Origin: Mesodorylaimus sp. YZB2_4 | Lineage: Eukaryota > Nematoda > Enoplea > Dorylaimida > Dorylaimidae | Direction of reading: 5' to 3' | NCBI GenBank assembly: GCA_030248295.1 | Contig: JASANH010000499.1 | Location: 248,001 to 312,000 of the forward strand | DNA: 64,000 nt | In this document: positions 11,417-23,454 of the stretch, in pieces | Position numbering within the stretch: position 1 is the stretch's first letter | Layout: every line of letters starts with the position of its first letter | Position numbers and translations under genes: made by a program | The notes under the pieces: generated by a model | Told to the model about the DNA's origin: nothing | Seen by the model: the letters and a program-made list of their open reading frames with translations, nothing else | Databases searched by the model: none

Positions 11417-14400
11417 CTAATGCCCATTAGTTATCAATTCGGGCTTGACAGTTCGTTTCTTTAACAATTCGATCACTTTCAGGTTACCATTGCGAACAGC
11501 ATCGTCCAGGGGCAAGTTTCCGAACCCATCCACAGTAATCGGCGATGCGCCATTGTCCAGCAAGAACTCTACCACCTCTTCAAATCCCCAACTAGAAGCC
11601 TGAAAATAAAAACCCAAATAAAATGTTGCGATAGAATAAAGATCAGACTTAGTACTTACGACATGCAAGGGCGTACGCTTGTCGTAGTCATTCACATTAA
11701 AATCAGCACCAGCCGCTTTCCAAGCTTTCAAAGTTGCCAAATCCCGTTTACTGACCAACCTGAAAACATTCTTTGAATTTCTGGACATTCCGCAATTCCA
11801 AAACAAGCTGACCATCTGAACGCTAATTAGATGCAATGATAAACTGATTGATCGATGACCTAGTACCGATGAACAGATAGATCGATGGATCAGTTCATCG
11901 CTGACCTAACCGACCGATGCAGTGATCGATAATCCGATTCTACACATTCATGAGGAGTCCCAACGAATGATTCGAACTCGTACTGTACTTACAAGCACAA
12001 TTCGACAGCCAGCGCGAACGAAGATACGGTCAAATGGGCTCCAGCTTCGACCAAGACCCGCACAATATCCATATGGCCGCGTCTAGCTGCCGCCAACAAC
12101 GGTGTCTCTTCGTTGCAATCTCTGAAAAGATGAAACTTATTTAAAAACCATCTGCTGAATCAGAAAAAAACCAGAAAAACTTACTTTTTATGCACAGATA
12201 CGCCCTCTGAGAGCAAAAATTTTACTGCTTCAACATTGCCAGCAGTAGCCGCCACATGCAATGCTGTGCGTTTATCATAGTCAGCCCACGTCAAAACGGC
12301 ACCCTAAAAATGTTTTTAAACTTTGATAATATCCCTCATGGCAACAAATCTGAGATCTTTCTTGGATCTCCACTGCTACAAGAAAAAGCCAAGTCACTTA
12401 CACAATCTCGCAGATGTTGCAACAGCTGCACATCATTCTTGTTGGCAGCAGCGCACACCAAGGGCGGGTAGAGAGCTTCACGCAACGAGGTCATCTCGTC
12501 CGATGAAGAAATGTGCAAAAATTTTGCCAAGCGATAAATAACATCGTCGTCGCGAAAGGATATTTTTCGATTATGCGACAAAGTAAGCTCTCCTCGCAGA
12601 TTTGCCCGCATCCACTAAAATAAGAAAAGATGTCAAAACGATAACTATGATCGAGATAGAAACGCCTTATTTATTTACTGACAGTCGCATGCGAGCAAGA
12701 GTTTGTGTACTTAAGCTAGTGCCAGGCGATACGCACAAAACTGATAAAACTTCGATGGACTAGTTTTACACTGCATAGCACTGGCAAAATTGCGGATGAA
12801 CCAGCTGGCTTGCGGTGCGAAGATGACGCTGCAGAACAGCCAGTTCGCATTAGATAGGCAAATGCGAAAGTTGGAATGCACTTGCATCGAGAAGTTGCAG
12901 TACCAATGATGCAAGGTACAGGTGAATATGCAGAAGTGCTGCATGGCACGTAGCATTGCGCTGATCTAACCGTGCATGTACCTTTAGAAGCGCCAATATG
13001 GGCATACTTGGCAAAGCTGCAAGTGCAGAAGTAGCACTAGCCATGCACTGCATTCATGCAGCAGCTTCAGTGCCAGCTGCTGTGCAACTAGTGCACCTGC
13101 ACATTGGACTGAAGAAGCGCGATTGAAATGCACTGCACACCTGGCACGCGCTGAACTGATGTAGCAAACGAGCCAGCCAGTAAGCACTTTGGTGATAAGA
13201 CTAGACCGATCATGCAAAGACACCCCTGACATTCCAGCGAGGGAGTTAGCATCAGGGAGCATCACTCAGCCACCAACTCAGAAGGAAGACAACAGCTGCC
13301 CTGGCTCGCTGGCAAAGCGCATAAGCTCTACTGGTCCACAAAGCCAAACCGTGGCTCCATGCATTCCCATGCATAAACCCCAGACCTATCAGTAAAACTC
13401 TGCAACATGTAGAGAGCGATACGCTGGCTTATTACAGAACCTAGCCCCACCACTCATCTGCATTCATCCACAGCCCATACCTTCTTCTTGCGCTCCAAAT
13501 CCAGATCGTCTTTCCCCAACACATACGCCAACTTGGTCAATGCCGCTTCGGGCGTCATATCTGAGCCGGGTACAACCCCAATATCGTACAGAATCTGAAA
13601 TCGTCATCACATTATTCAAGCACAAAAAAATGACAAAAAGCATACCTTTCCAGTATGGTAATTTGCATCTACCTGGCCCCGCGTGCACTGCGAACAGTTG
13701 ACAACAATAACACCTCGATCCACAGCCTTCCTCAATTCGTCCACAATGTCCTTGCGAGTACTTGGTATGTTTCCCGAACCAAATGTCTGCAATATGACAC
13801 CCTCCATGGGTGGTTGCAAGAATGCCCGAATCTAAAATAAAAAACCGTGTACATCATAATTCCGATAGTATAATATATAAACAGCATAATCTTGCCTGCT
13901 CCTGAAAAGTATTGCCCTTAAAAATTCTCAATTAACAAAAACCCAATCCAGAAACTTACACATTCCAGCGTCACTGAAGGGAATATGCGCAACAAGCCAA
14001 CGTGTCGATTCAGTTTAGTATGCAAACGGACTTTCTTCGGTTCCGGGCTTCGATAAACAGCATCCCAGTCAACTGAAAAATGAAAAGTATGTAATAAACC
14101 ATGAACAGGATTGGGATCGCCTGAAAGTATGCATACCATGGATGTTTATTTCAGTGGTCGCCAAAGGGGGGACATTCGGGCTGTTAAATGCGTCCAATGC
14201 GCTGTTGTCAACTTTTGATGTACGATTTCCGCGGAATAATTTATTGTTGAAATAAACGGTTACCTAAGAAAAAACCAGTGTTTAGGATAATACGTCGAAT
14301 ACCTTATGCGGTCCAGAAGTGAAGATTTACGGCTGTTCACATTTTAAGCAAGCCTAAAATTATTGCAGGGGACAACTGCACAATCGGATTATACGCCCAT

Positions 14401-17180
14401 TTTAAAAGTAAGACATCATGATGTGCCAGAAGTTACAGCACATTGCAAAACATGCTGATGGCGACATGTCGACTACAAAGATGCTTCTTTAGGTTCCCTC
14501 GCGGAGTCTACAGTAAATATCGCAGATACGAATGTTTTATCAGCTACACAAAACTATTTTGTCAGAAAATGCTATCAGTTGTCACATATACAGCGCAGCA
14601 GTGGCACAGCAACAGCACGAGACGGGGGGGGGGGGGGTGGAAGGGCCTGCGTAAACAGGTGGATGGGAAAAAGACAATTGATGTTTACATAGAGCGCTAC
14701 CCTAGCTCCCGCAGCGAATCATTAACAGGTGATGTATTACACTGAGAACTGCACGTAGGCACTTTGCAGATAAAAAATGCCGCCTGCTCGAGAATGTGTG
14801 AATGCAGAGAGCCTCTGTCCGCTTCCGCCTCAAATCGAAAATTGTACAATGGTGAACGGCTGGTGGCTTGCCAAAGGATGGCAGCAGATTCAAGTACAGC
14901 ACCTCACAGCTGCAGTTTTCAGCCCTTCCCACCCATTATTGGTATTTGAGGCACAAGCCAAGGCTGTCTCATCCTGCTCTGTGGCCCAGTGCGAAAGGGC
15001 AACGGTCACTCCTTAGCCCACTCTTGGCTTCCAGGATGGTGAGCTGCAAGTTCTGAAGCACCACAGCATAGTGCACCTTGTAGTAGAGGCACAGTTCGCG
15101 AGATATTTACAGCATCTGACTCGTGCAAAAGAGATAGACCCAGGCCTTACCTCAGGAATATCGTAATTTGCCGCGATGATCAAAGCGCCGATAAAATTTT
15201 CGCGTCCATCACTTCGCACTTCGGCCACCGGAATTTGAGCTCCAGTCAATACAATACCTTTTCCCAGATTCTCGAACATGAAACTCAGCGCACTGGCCGT
15301 ATAGCACAGCGTATCCGTGCCGTGCAGTATGACAAACCCATCATACTGCTCGTATGCTTTCTGAAAGAAGCTCAGATTATAAAGTGCACTTGCACTAAGG
15401 ACGAAAAAGATATTACGTAGACGTCATTGGCAATCCGAATCCAGTCATCGAATGTCATGTCAGACGAGTCCAACAAGGGCTCATATTCGAAAACCCAGTA
15501 TAGAACACGACGATCCTCGCCTTTGACGGGTCTGAAAAAAGAATTCTTGAAAACTGTGTCTCCAAAAAGCCTACAGATACGGCCATTTTGAAAAGTGTGC
15601 CTCTAAAAATGCTAAAAGATCTGCCCGTTTTTAAAACATCTACAATACCAGCTTACAATGAGCTCTGGGTCGTTTCAATAAGCCAGGAAGCATGAGGGAA
15701 GCCCGTGGTCTTACAATCAGAAGCCAAAGTTAAGACTCGTACTTCGCCTTTTCGAAATTCATACGGCTTCATTTAGAAATTTTCCATTCAGAAACTTCCT
15801 GCTCACTTCTGCACTTCGTCATAGCGTACTTGACACCTTAAACATACAGGCACTTACGGCAGGACGTAGGGCGGCACAGCCACTCCGCTGAAATGTGCGT
15901 CCACATAGGCCTGATCATTCAAATGCGGCAATTGTCGCATGGCTTTTGGCAAATAATTCGGTTCCGGGGCATAAGCTAAAACATTGCAACATTTGATACT
16001 CGAACACCCAAAACAGATATGAACTCTTACCTCCATCCTTATACTTCATGCCGATCGTTCCACCAGTGTACAACACCATGACACGACTCTCAGCTTCCCT
16101 GGGCGGTATGTTGACTGCATTGGTCTTGACCGGGGACACGATTGCCGTGTCCACACTGACACTGGCCTCACGCAGTAACTAAAACGAAACGAATCTACTT
16201 TTCGATAATTTGCAAAGTTTCAATTAGCCAGGTACTTTTTCAATCCAAACCATCTTTTCCTTGTCTTTAAACTTTCAAACAGCCAAGCGGACAGAGTGTA
16301 TAGACTTGATCGGGATAGTCAGCCCAACGACCAGCCGAACACTGCGCCCTCGTTGACTCGAACTGATCAGAACAGACTGGGAGGAAGGCTTTTATTGCAT
16401 CATACACCCTCGGCTGGTTGCAAACTTGTAGAGACGACAACAGGATTAGACTATTGCCAATCCCGTGGCATTCCTGTCTGACACTGAGCCCGTGTCATAT
16501 ATTCCCTCGTCAACAAACTAAAAGACAGACCTAAGCAAACGCATCCTGTTCTAAAATCCCTCGTGCCGACTAAAGTAGTTACATCAAATAGCCAAGAATC
16601 GTCAATTTGACGCGCGCATCAATTTCAAATCGAGATCAACGGAGATGTATCCAGTTTTATCCAGTTATCGCCCGTTACGCAAGTCTTTTCTGAATTTATT
16701 ATCTACGCGCAGAAACTTTCCGTTGAGCCGACAAGGGATTATAAATCACCAGAGGAATGCATCACTTGGCCGCAAACCGTGACATGGCGACTCGTGAGAA
16801 GGAAAGAAAAAAGATCTTCGACTTACATTTTGTGATACGCGTTGAACACTGCCGCCCTCAACTTCGCATTTGATTACTTTCGGTTGATAAGCTCGATCGA
16901 TAACTGGCGACGATAATGCTAATTCGATAGATTTACTCGTTTCAATATCCTGCGATGTTATCAAATTCTCATCGCTACTATCCTCGTCGTCGTTGCCCGC
17001 ATTTTCGATGACATGAACCGCGTTTCCGATATCTTTGATCAGTTGCGATGCTTCCAACGGCGAAATGGAAGTTGGTTCACTTAAAAATCTTGTACGCTTT
17101 GGCAGGGGAGATGGAACGAATCCTGTCGCTTTCGCATCTCTGATTTTTAAATTTTCCTCTTTTGTTGGTCGTTTCGACAT
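11417..17180 (-). CDS. ASPG: Cytosolic-type L-asparaginase with ankyrin repeats, complete, 14 exons
   Basis: Hydrolyses L-asparagine to aspartate and ammonia; the mammalian homologue is the 60-kDa lysophospholipase/asparaginase. Predicted 742 aa. Exons: 17180-16827, 16178-16031, 15975-15858, 15531-15417, 15360-15151, 14263-14137, 14072-13960, 13831-13646, 13594-13481, 12614-12402, 12303-12185, 12121-11993, 11759-11660 and 11599-11417. Every junction is GT/AG and all phases close. Catalytic motifs are present: [10 protein letters not shown] (about 153-162), HGTDT (258-262), TGAQIP, SDGREN (295-300) and RGNRTSKVD with the active-site-type Lys near 332. ETFGSGN-like QTFGSGN follows. Ankyrin repeats run from about 540 to the end ([41 protein letters not shown]). 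Oddity: a 118-residue acidic, low-complexity N-terminal exon with a basic PKRTRF patch, absent from the human protein. Confidence 0.94.
12700..13180. repeat. TGCA-rich degenerate sequence in asparaginase intron 9
   Basis: Intron 9 (12615-13480) holds about 450 bp densely populated with GCACTTGC, GTGCAC and TGCATGGC-type words, some in inverted orientation. It resembles a degenerate short-period satellite. Open frames across it are by-products of the composition. The other large intron (14264-15150) contains a 12-base G run near 14627 and nothing I can name. Confidence 0.35.
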
Positions 17181-17210
17181 TTTTCAACAAAATCACCTGG
17201 AAAAGATAAA
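17181..17210 (-). promoter_or_regulatory. Splice acceptor just upstream of the asparaginase ATG
   Basis: Reading the minus strand, TATCTTTTCCAG ends at 17197, only 16 nt before the ATG at 17180. This is a strong acceptor in a place where no coding exon is needed. It fits either a spliced-leader trans-splice site or the end of a 5'-UTR intron. Confidence 0.5.
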
Positions 17211-19090
17211 ACTGGACGCAAGCAAGGAGCGATCGCGAGTTGGCCTGCGGGTTTGGGGTCAACTAAGGTGAGGATATTGCTGTACATGGCAACGAGGAAG
17301 TTAATGTGGGTGTCAATAATAAGCTGGTGCTTTCACACCAGAAAATGACCGTCAGCTTGTTACTGTAGATGACCGCGGGAAATTTGAAATCTATGGGTCT
17401 TAGGTCATCATTGACTGGGCAACATGAGGGAAAGATGGAAAAATCTGTGACCTCGAAAAACACCTTTTTGTACACGGCACGGCAAGATCAGAAAAGCTCG
17501 TACAAGCCTGGTACACGTTGTAAAAATAAAACAGCACTCGCGCGAGTTAGTGCTCGCACAAACTGCCGCTTTATTTTCGACATCAGTTCATCTTGCGGAG
17601 ATTTCCTGCACTCCTGGTGCTTTCCATTACGTTTTGACATAATCGGGCTCTGCTTACTTGTTTTGTTATATGCGAAATATTTTCGTAAACCTAAGACTTA
17701 CGTGAGCGTGCAGCAAACTTGATTTGGCGACGAAGTATTTGTGGCCTTGAAAGCCTGTTTCTCGGGAGGTCTATTTTATGGCTTTGCAAGCGAGCCTTCA
17801 AAAATCCTGTGGTATTGAGCTTGGCTTTTTCCGAATCACTGTCTGCCCAATTGCGCCCTCGTGAGCAGTTTTGCAAACAAGCCAACGAGACAAGGTTTTG
17901 GAAAGCCAAGGTAAACTAACGTTAGGTTAGCTTATTTAAAAGCATCAGTGGTTTTATTGGAGCTGATATTACACGTATCTGTGAGACATGCGAGACATAA
18001 AATGAATAAGTCTTTGGCTTTTAGCAAAAAACGGTCTTTTCAAGGTTCAGTCTTCTTGAATTTCTAAATCCCATAAAACGGTATTTAACTGTAGCCTGGC
18101 ATGACTGACTAAAGCGAGACGGATATAGAAAATGGAAGATGGCTGAGGTTTATAATTAGCCACAGGCCACGGCTTTAGTGGCAAAAGTTTTTTGTGCATG
18201 CAATGTTGTGTATGCGTTTGATCACATCACCACACGCATTCATTCACGTTCACATTACAGGTGATAAATTGAGCACGGCACGGTCAGGAAAGTTACAATA
18301 ATTTTTCACCAGCCGCGCAAGCCTGACTGCGTCAACAACACGAGCTGCAAGTGACTGTATGTAAACAGGCGCACGGGCTGCATCAGTCAAAGGGTTATGA
18401 TGAAACGGAGTTTCGAATGGCGGCTCGGTTGGGCTATGCTTCTAATGTCTAGATGCTACTGACTTTGTATTTAGCTGCTGCGAAACCTTCTTTTCTTGAT
18501 TTTGGATCGACACCACTGACGATAAGGTCACGAGACTATTGTACAGCAGATTAGTGGCGCCATACAGAAGACCTAGAAACCGGAGGCGACCACAGGAGAA
18601 GGTTCGACTCCCGCCCCGGTACAGAATGATTCTCAAAAATGTGTTCCTTAGCCCTCGAGTGCGCTGTCAAGTGCATAGATTAGGTATGACAACACGCATC
18701 TCACTCAATCGAAACCCAAGCCTCGATCCAAAAGTCCAACTATTCAACAGTTTTGGATTCAGTAAACTGATATGTACTGTACGTGCGCAGCGCTTGATAG
18801 CTTGACCACGCCTATGGTTACTTTGGATTGGTCGTCTTTGCTCCACCTAACGCGCATTTTGCCTTTATATTCTGTATGCCCGCATGATTTTGCGCACTTG
18901 CTTTGCATTCCGACTAGTAGTTTGGTGTTTGGTAAGATCGATTAGAACTCCGTACCCTCTGACTAAACCACCATACATAACATAAACTGCAGGTCCTTTT
19001 CAGTTACTGCGACAACTTTCGCAGTTCTTTCCTGAAAAATCGCTTCCTAACAATTACCCAGATTAAAAAAAGAAATCATCAGATTTTTGG
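17211..19090. other. Intergenic, no gene seen
   Basis: Open frames up to about 117 codons (for example 17369-17722 on the plus strand) have no recognisable domain, no splice-consistent partners and no composition bias, so I do not call them. A tRNA-like fragment lies at 18540-18640. Confidence 0.4.
18540..18640 (+). repeat. Possible tRNA-derived (SINE-like) fragment
   Basis: The B box GGTTCGACTCC is at 18601-18611, with an A-box-like TTAGTGGCG about 45 bp upstream. The T-stem flanks do not pair, so a functional tRNA is unlikely. Confidence 0.35.
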
Positions 19091-19099
19091 CTTATCACG

Positions 19100-20520
19100 A
19101 CTGGGTATCACGACCGGATCAGATGGGGCTTTGTCGGATCGGATCGAATGGGAAAAATTTCGGATCTGATCGAATGAGTTTCAGATCGGATCATGTAAAA
19201 AAGTTCTTGAAACTTTTTTCCAACAATCAATAACTCATGAACTTTTTTTGAAATGTTGCTCCCCATGATAACCACACAGTATTTATTATCACGGTGCCTT
19301 GGCACAAGCAGCATCTCTCACAGCTTTGCCAAACTGCTCATCATGAGCCTATCAGGTGATTCCAAGAAAACTTGATTTTTTTAAATCAGATACATATCTC
19401 GATAACTACTGGACAGAATTTGGTATTATTTAGATATTTGGTTTCAGATCAGGTTAATTGAAAATTGTAGAGTTACAATTGTTTTCCAGTAATTAATTTG
19501 GCCGAGCATTCCGATCACAAATATCCAAAAATTATTAAATTCTGTCCAGTAGCTATCGAGATATTAATTTCAAAATAATCAAGTTTTCTTGTAATCACCC
19601 GATACTTTACAAGCTGATGATATAAAGAAGTCCCATACTGCTCATGAGTGACTGCAACTACAACTTCAATTTTTTTCATAAAAAACGGATATTTCCACTT
19701 CGTTTCTCATCACCACTAATATCTCTGTCGTCCAACTCCAAATATTTGCAAAATCTGGAGGAGCAACCTTGCGAATTTTTGCGTCGAACAAGAGAACCGG
19801 ATTGTGATTTGCTCTCAGGCCAGCATCGACCGTTCCACCAATCCAAAGGGTTGATCGGTTCCCGATTTGATCCCGATGGATTGGCAACTCATATTTTCCG
19901 CGCTTTATCTTCTGTGAAATCAGCTGACCAATTGGGCCTGCTAGGCGACTTTATCTTCCAACAAGATAATGACCCCGAGCTCGTCCAAATAATGCCTCGA
20001 TGCCACGGCGTCTGCAAGCTGTGATCAAGCCAAAAAGTGGCCCCACTAAATACTGATTGATCAGAATCGGGTGATTTTCTGACTGAAAGTGCGACTGCGT
20101 GATTATTTTAGACCCAGGCATTTTGCGATTAACTGCTAAAAAACGAATCTTTGAGCTTAAAGAAAAATTCTTTTTTCCAATGTTGTTTAGCATTAAAAAT
20201 ACAACTAGAAAATGCTATTTCAAGATTATATGCTTCACGCTCTGGGTAAATGAAGGGCAAATACTGCAGTAACCTTCCTTTCTCTCAGGTGTGATTTATT
20301 TTGTCCACCATTGTATCTCAACGCTCGGACCCCTTATTAATGAGAATTTCAAAAATTTCAATGACATCATGCCATCAGTGATCAGTTAGCCAGACGTCTC
20401 TAATATTTTGCAGAAAGCTCCCTTTTGCACCTGGAAACAATCAACAAATAAGGATTTTCTGTCTCGTAAGTTCGACTTGACCAGTTTGCGATGTCCCTTT
20501 GTGAGGAACTTCTCTGGTCT
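19100..20520 (-). mobile_element. Inverted copy of the foldback/GATCCG composite repeat
   Basis: On the minus strand, 19760-19640 and 19340-19110 repeat the sequence of 7800-8195 in order (for example GTTTGGAGTTGGACGACAGA-like and CACCGTGATAATAA), ending in GATCCGATC-rich DNA. The element is split by a 255-bp MITE at 19350-19604. A detached right arm of the foldback family lies at about 20375-20510 in plus orientation, so the block has been rearranged. Confidence 0.55.
19350..19604. mobile_element. Tc1/mariner-like MITE with TA target site
   Basis: The two ends are inverted copies (TCAGGTGATTCCAAGAAAAC against TCGGGTGATTACAAGAAAAC), each preceded by TA. The 251-bp interior is largely palindromic, with an internal CTGTCCAGTAG motif mirrored on both sides. 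It interrupts the older repeat at 19.1-19.76 kb; the 7.3-8.2 kb copy of that repeat lacks it. TA duplication and terminal repeats fit a non-autonomous Tc1/mariner element. Confidence 0.7.
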
Positions 20521-20855
20521 CAAATAACAGTAATGAGACGACGGCTTGTAAGTCTAAATATGAACAAAACGAGGAAGCATCAATGCAGGATCTTGATCTC
20601 GTCTCACTCATCACACTATAGAGTGAGTGGAGAAAAATTGCGCGCTAGTTCGTTGTTTGCCCTATGGTTATTGCAGAAACCATAGAATTTTTTGAATGGT
20701 GAGTTTTCGGATCAGATCCGATGGAGTCCCATCTGATCCGGCCGTTACCTATGTGGATATGAATATGAGATTTTGTGAGCTGTGAAGCAAAAAGTAGAAA
20801 TCATTATTTTTCACGAAGGAGCCATATAATCCCGGTGCACATCATGGTGTACAAG

Positions 20856-21816
20856 AATGTAAGCGTTGGTAAGGCCGACTGTGTGCAATAGCTAACCATG
20901 TAAGCTAACTGTGCGCGCGAAGTCCAAAGTGCTCATTCAAGTGCTGTAAACTACTAGCTCACATCTCGTTGCATTCACATCACTCGCCAGCCAATGTTAA
21001 TCTGACCAAGCGAATGCAGCCTGGTGACAAGAAAACAGAAATCCAGAATTGAAAACCCAGAAATATAGTCCATGTCAGCACTGTGGGAGACAAAACCATA
21101 AGTCGTCGGAATGCCGTTTCAAGAATGCTACTTTTAACAAATGTCAGAAACAAGGGTATCACGACCATTTGTCGGTAAGGCGACAAGAGCAAGTTCCAAT
21201 CGATGAATATCAAATTTTGTTCGAAAGCAACTGACATGAAATCAGGTGCCAAAGCTGTTGAGTGCGAATACGCCGCCAGTGAAGAGTCATTTGATGAAGA
21301 GGAAGAAGTTGCTTGCGTAAGTGGCATCGACGCAGTCAGCTCGAAGTCCACTCCAAATTTGACGGCAAATGCGCAATTGAATGACCGCCATGTGCAGATG
21401 GAGATTGATACAGGAGCAGCAGTAAGCATAATTTCGCAAGAAGCTCGGAAAGAGATTGGAAAACCAGTTTTACTGCCAGCAAAATTGACATTGCGAGCGT
21501 ACAGTGGCACCAAATTGGGAGTCTTGGGAGAGGCGTCCGTCACGGGTCAAGCATATGGTCGAACTAAGACCTTGCCAGATCGTCATAGCAGGAACGCGAC
21601 CAGCACTTTTGGGCCGAAACTGATTGGAAGAAATTCGAGTTAGTTGGAATGAACTTCGTTATTGACGTTTCATGTTAGGGTGGAGCAGTGATGCGAATGC
21701 AACGAAATGTGTGCTGGTAGTTTACAGCACTTAAATGAGCACTTTGGACTTGGCGCGCACACTTAGCTTACATGGTCAGCACGCTTACTGCACTCAGTTG
21801 GCCTTAGCAACGTTTA
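20856..21816. mobile_element. Foldback element enclosing a retrotransposon fragment
   Basis: Two arms of about 129 bp (20856-20984 and 21687-21816) are inverted repeats sharing blocks such as AAGTCCAAAGTGCTCATT and AAGTGCTGTAAACTAC. Between them lies a gag/protease segment of an LTR retrotransposon, but no direct LTRs. The arrangement suggests that a DNA foldback captured retroelement sequence, or that two copies of one repeat flank it in opposite orientation. Confidence 0.65.
20990..21660 (+). pseudogene. LTR-retrotransposon gag zinc knuckle and aspartic protease fragment
   Basis: One frame carries a CCHC zinc knuckle of spacing CX2CX4HX4C (CQHCGRQNHKSSEC, about 21070-21115) with a degenerate second knuckle after it. 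A second frame (21203-21643) carries a retropepsin core with the catalytic DTGA motif (about 21408-21420), flanked as in Ty3/Gypsy proteases. The protease C-terminus changes frame and meets a stop just after an LLGRN motif. No RT, RNase H, integrase or LTR is present, so this is a dead fragment. Confidence 0.7.
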
Positions 21817-21829
21817 TATTCCTCGACTG

Positions 21830-23450
21830 TCTGGCACCAAAAGTGAAGCCTTATCCCGACATGCATTCATTCACTGGACATTTTATTTATGTGAAGAAAT
21901 AATAAGCTAGTAATTGATACCTATTCAGTGTATCCTGAACTTAGGGTTTTATGCATAATCTTGTTTTGTACTTTCCGGAGATCTGGGTTTTCTTACTACG
22001 TTGGATTCAATCTGGAATAATAATTTGCACCTGAAACGGGGTTGGAGTCTTGCGCAATCCAGTAGCCATAATTAAAGCGGGAATTTAACAAAGCTTTTAT
22101 TAGTGCACACAAACGCTGTGACTTCTCAGTGACAAAGAATGGTCCCGCTGAATATGTAATATGCGAGATACACAGCCACACAAATACATTTTTTTTCAAA
22201 AACTAGCCTGGATACGCTGCATGTCATTCGGGTCATATTGATTGGTTGAAATTTTCTGGCTAAAAACCAAACTAGATTGAGTGAGTCAAGCTTGAGAGTA
22301 TATCCTTACTGAGAAGAAAAAAGCGGTACTATCCAGGGCCAGACTAGGCTTTCCTGTGCTATGACAAAGGGCAAGCCTGGGCCTGATTTCTCGAAAGCAC
22401 TTACAATATATAAAGCTGGCTTAGGAGATAAGTTCACTTTAATCGAGATAAGAACATTAGATAAAGGGTCCATTAGAGCAAGTTAAGGTCTTTTTTTTTC
22501 GAAAGACCTTATGTTTGGCATTATCTAATGCGGCATTACCGGCATAAGTTCCACATTAAACCTAACTTAACTTAACTCTGATCGAAATTCGCCACTGGTC
22601 GATGCTTTTCTGTGTGCAAAGTGGCTGAGAATCAATTTTTTCAGTTGATTATTTGGTGCATACTCAATTTATTCGATCACATGAGTGCGCATTTGATCAC
22701 GTCAGCTTTCCAGGCGGCTGCCAGGCTTGCTTACACCCTCCTCTTCTCCCAAGTCATCCACTTGCTTTTGCAAGCTTTCAACCGGATAGCTTGACTATGC
22801 TTCCCAAACCGCGAAGGCATGGCTCAACCCTGGGACCCCGCTTGGAAGGCAGACGCGCGTACCACCACGAGCCAGACGGCCTTCGATAGCACCAACAACG
22901 TCTAGCATGCTACTGAACTGTAAAACTATCGAGGCTTGATCAGATTGAGAACAGAAAAAAGTCTTCTCCCTCCCCCAACCTAAGAGACAGCAAAAAAAGG
23001 TCATCAACGACTTCCAAGGAAATGCCACAGGCATGATGGTACGACCAGGGCCAGGTTTCACCAACTTACAAGCAAACCAAGTCAAAGTTCACACGTTACA
23101 AGCTCACAAGTTACAAGTCCAAAGGCGACTCGCGTTTCACCAAAGTGAATGATTTATTGACAGCTCCTAGAGTTACAAGCAGTTAAGTCTGACAAGAAAT
23201 CAGTGGCAATAGTTTTTTCTCGCGACTCACGATCATAGGAAACACTGGCAAAGGAGGGTGATACTTTTGGCTGCGTTTTCTCGCCTTCACTGGCCGACAC
23301 TGATGCATTTTCTGTCGCTGCGGCAGGAAGATCAGGATCAGTCTGCGCTTCAGTCATTGCTTCAAACGCATTTGGTTGATGAGCCCACAGATGGCGAAGA
23401 TTCAAAAGCGTTGCTTTCCAAGGAAAGGCTTGTTGGAATTGTCTGCGTTG
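21830..23450. other. Intergenic repeats, no gene seen
   Basis: Contains a short hairpin near 22485-22515 (AAGGTCTTT and its complement) and a tRNA-like fragment at 22795-22890. An open frame at 23154-23546 (minus) spans the LINE tail and a trinucleotide run and has no recognisable domain. Confidence 0.4.
22795..22890 (-). repeat. tRNA-like (SINE-like) fragment
   Basis: On the minus strand a TCTGGCTCGTGGTGG A-box-like start (22875-22861) is followed by a pairing anticodon arm with loop CTTCCAA and by a GGGTTGAGCC B-box-like element (22830-22821). The T-arm does not pair well. It looks like a tRNA-Gly-derived repeat head, not an active tRNA. Confidence 0.35.
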
Positions 23451-23454
23451 TAGT

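Noticed and set aside
17369-17722. 117-codon plus-strand frame upstream of the asparaginase gene
   Set aside because: No recognisable domain, an isolated C-terminal hydrophobic stretch only, and no second exon.
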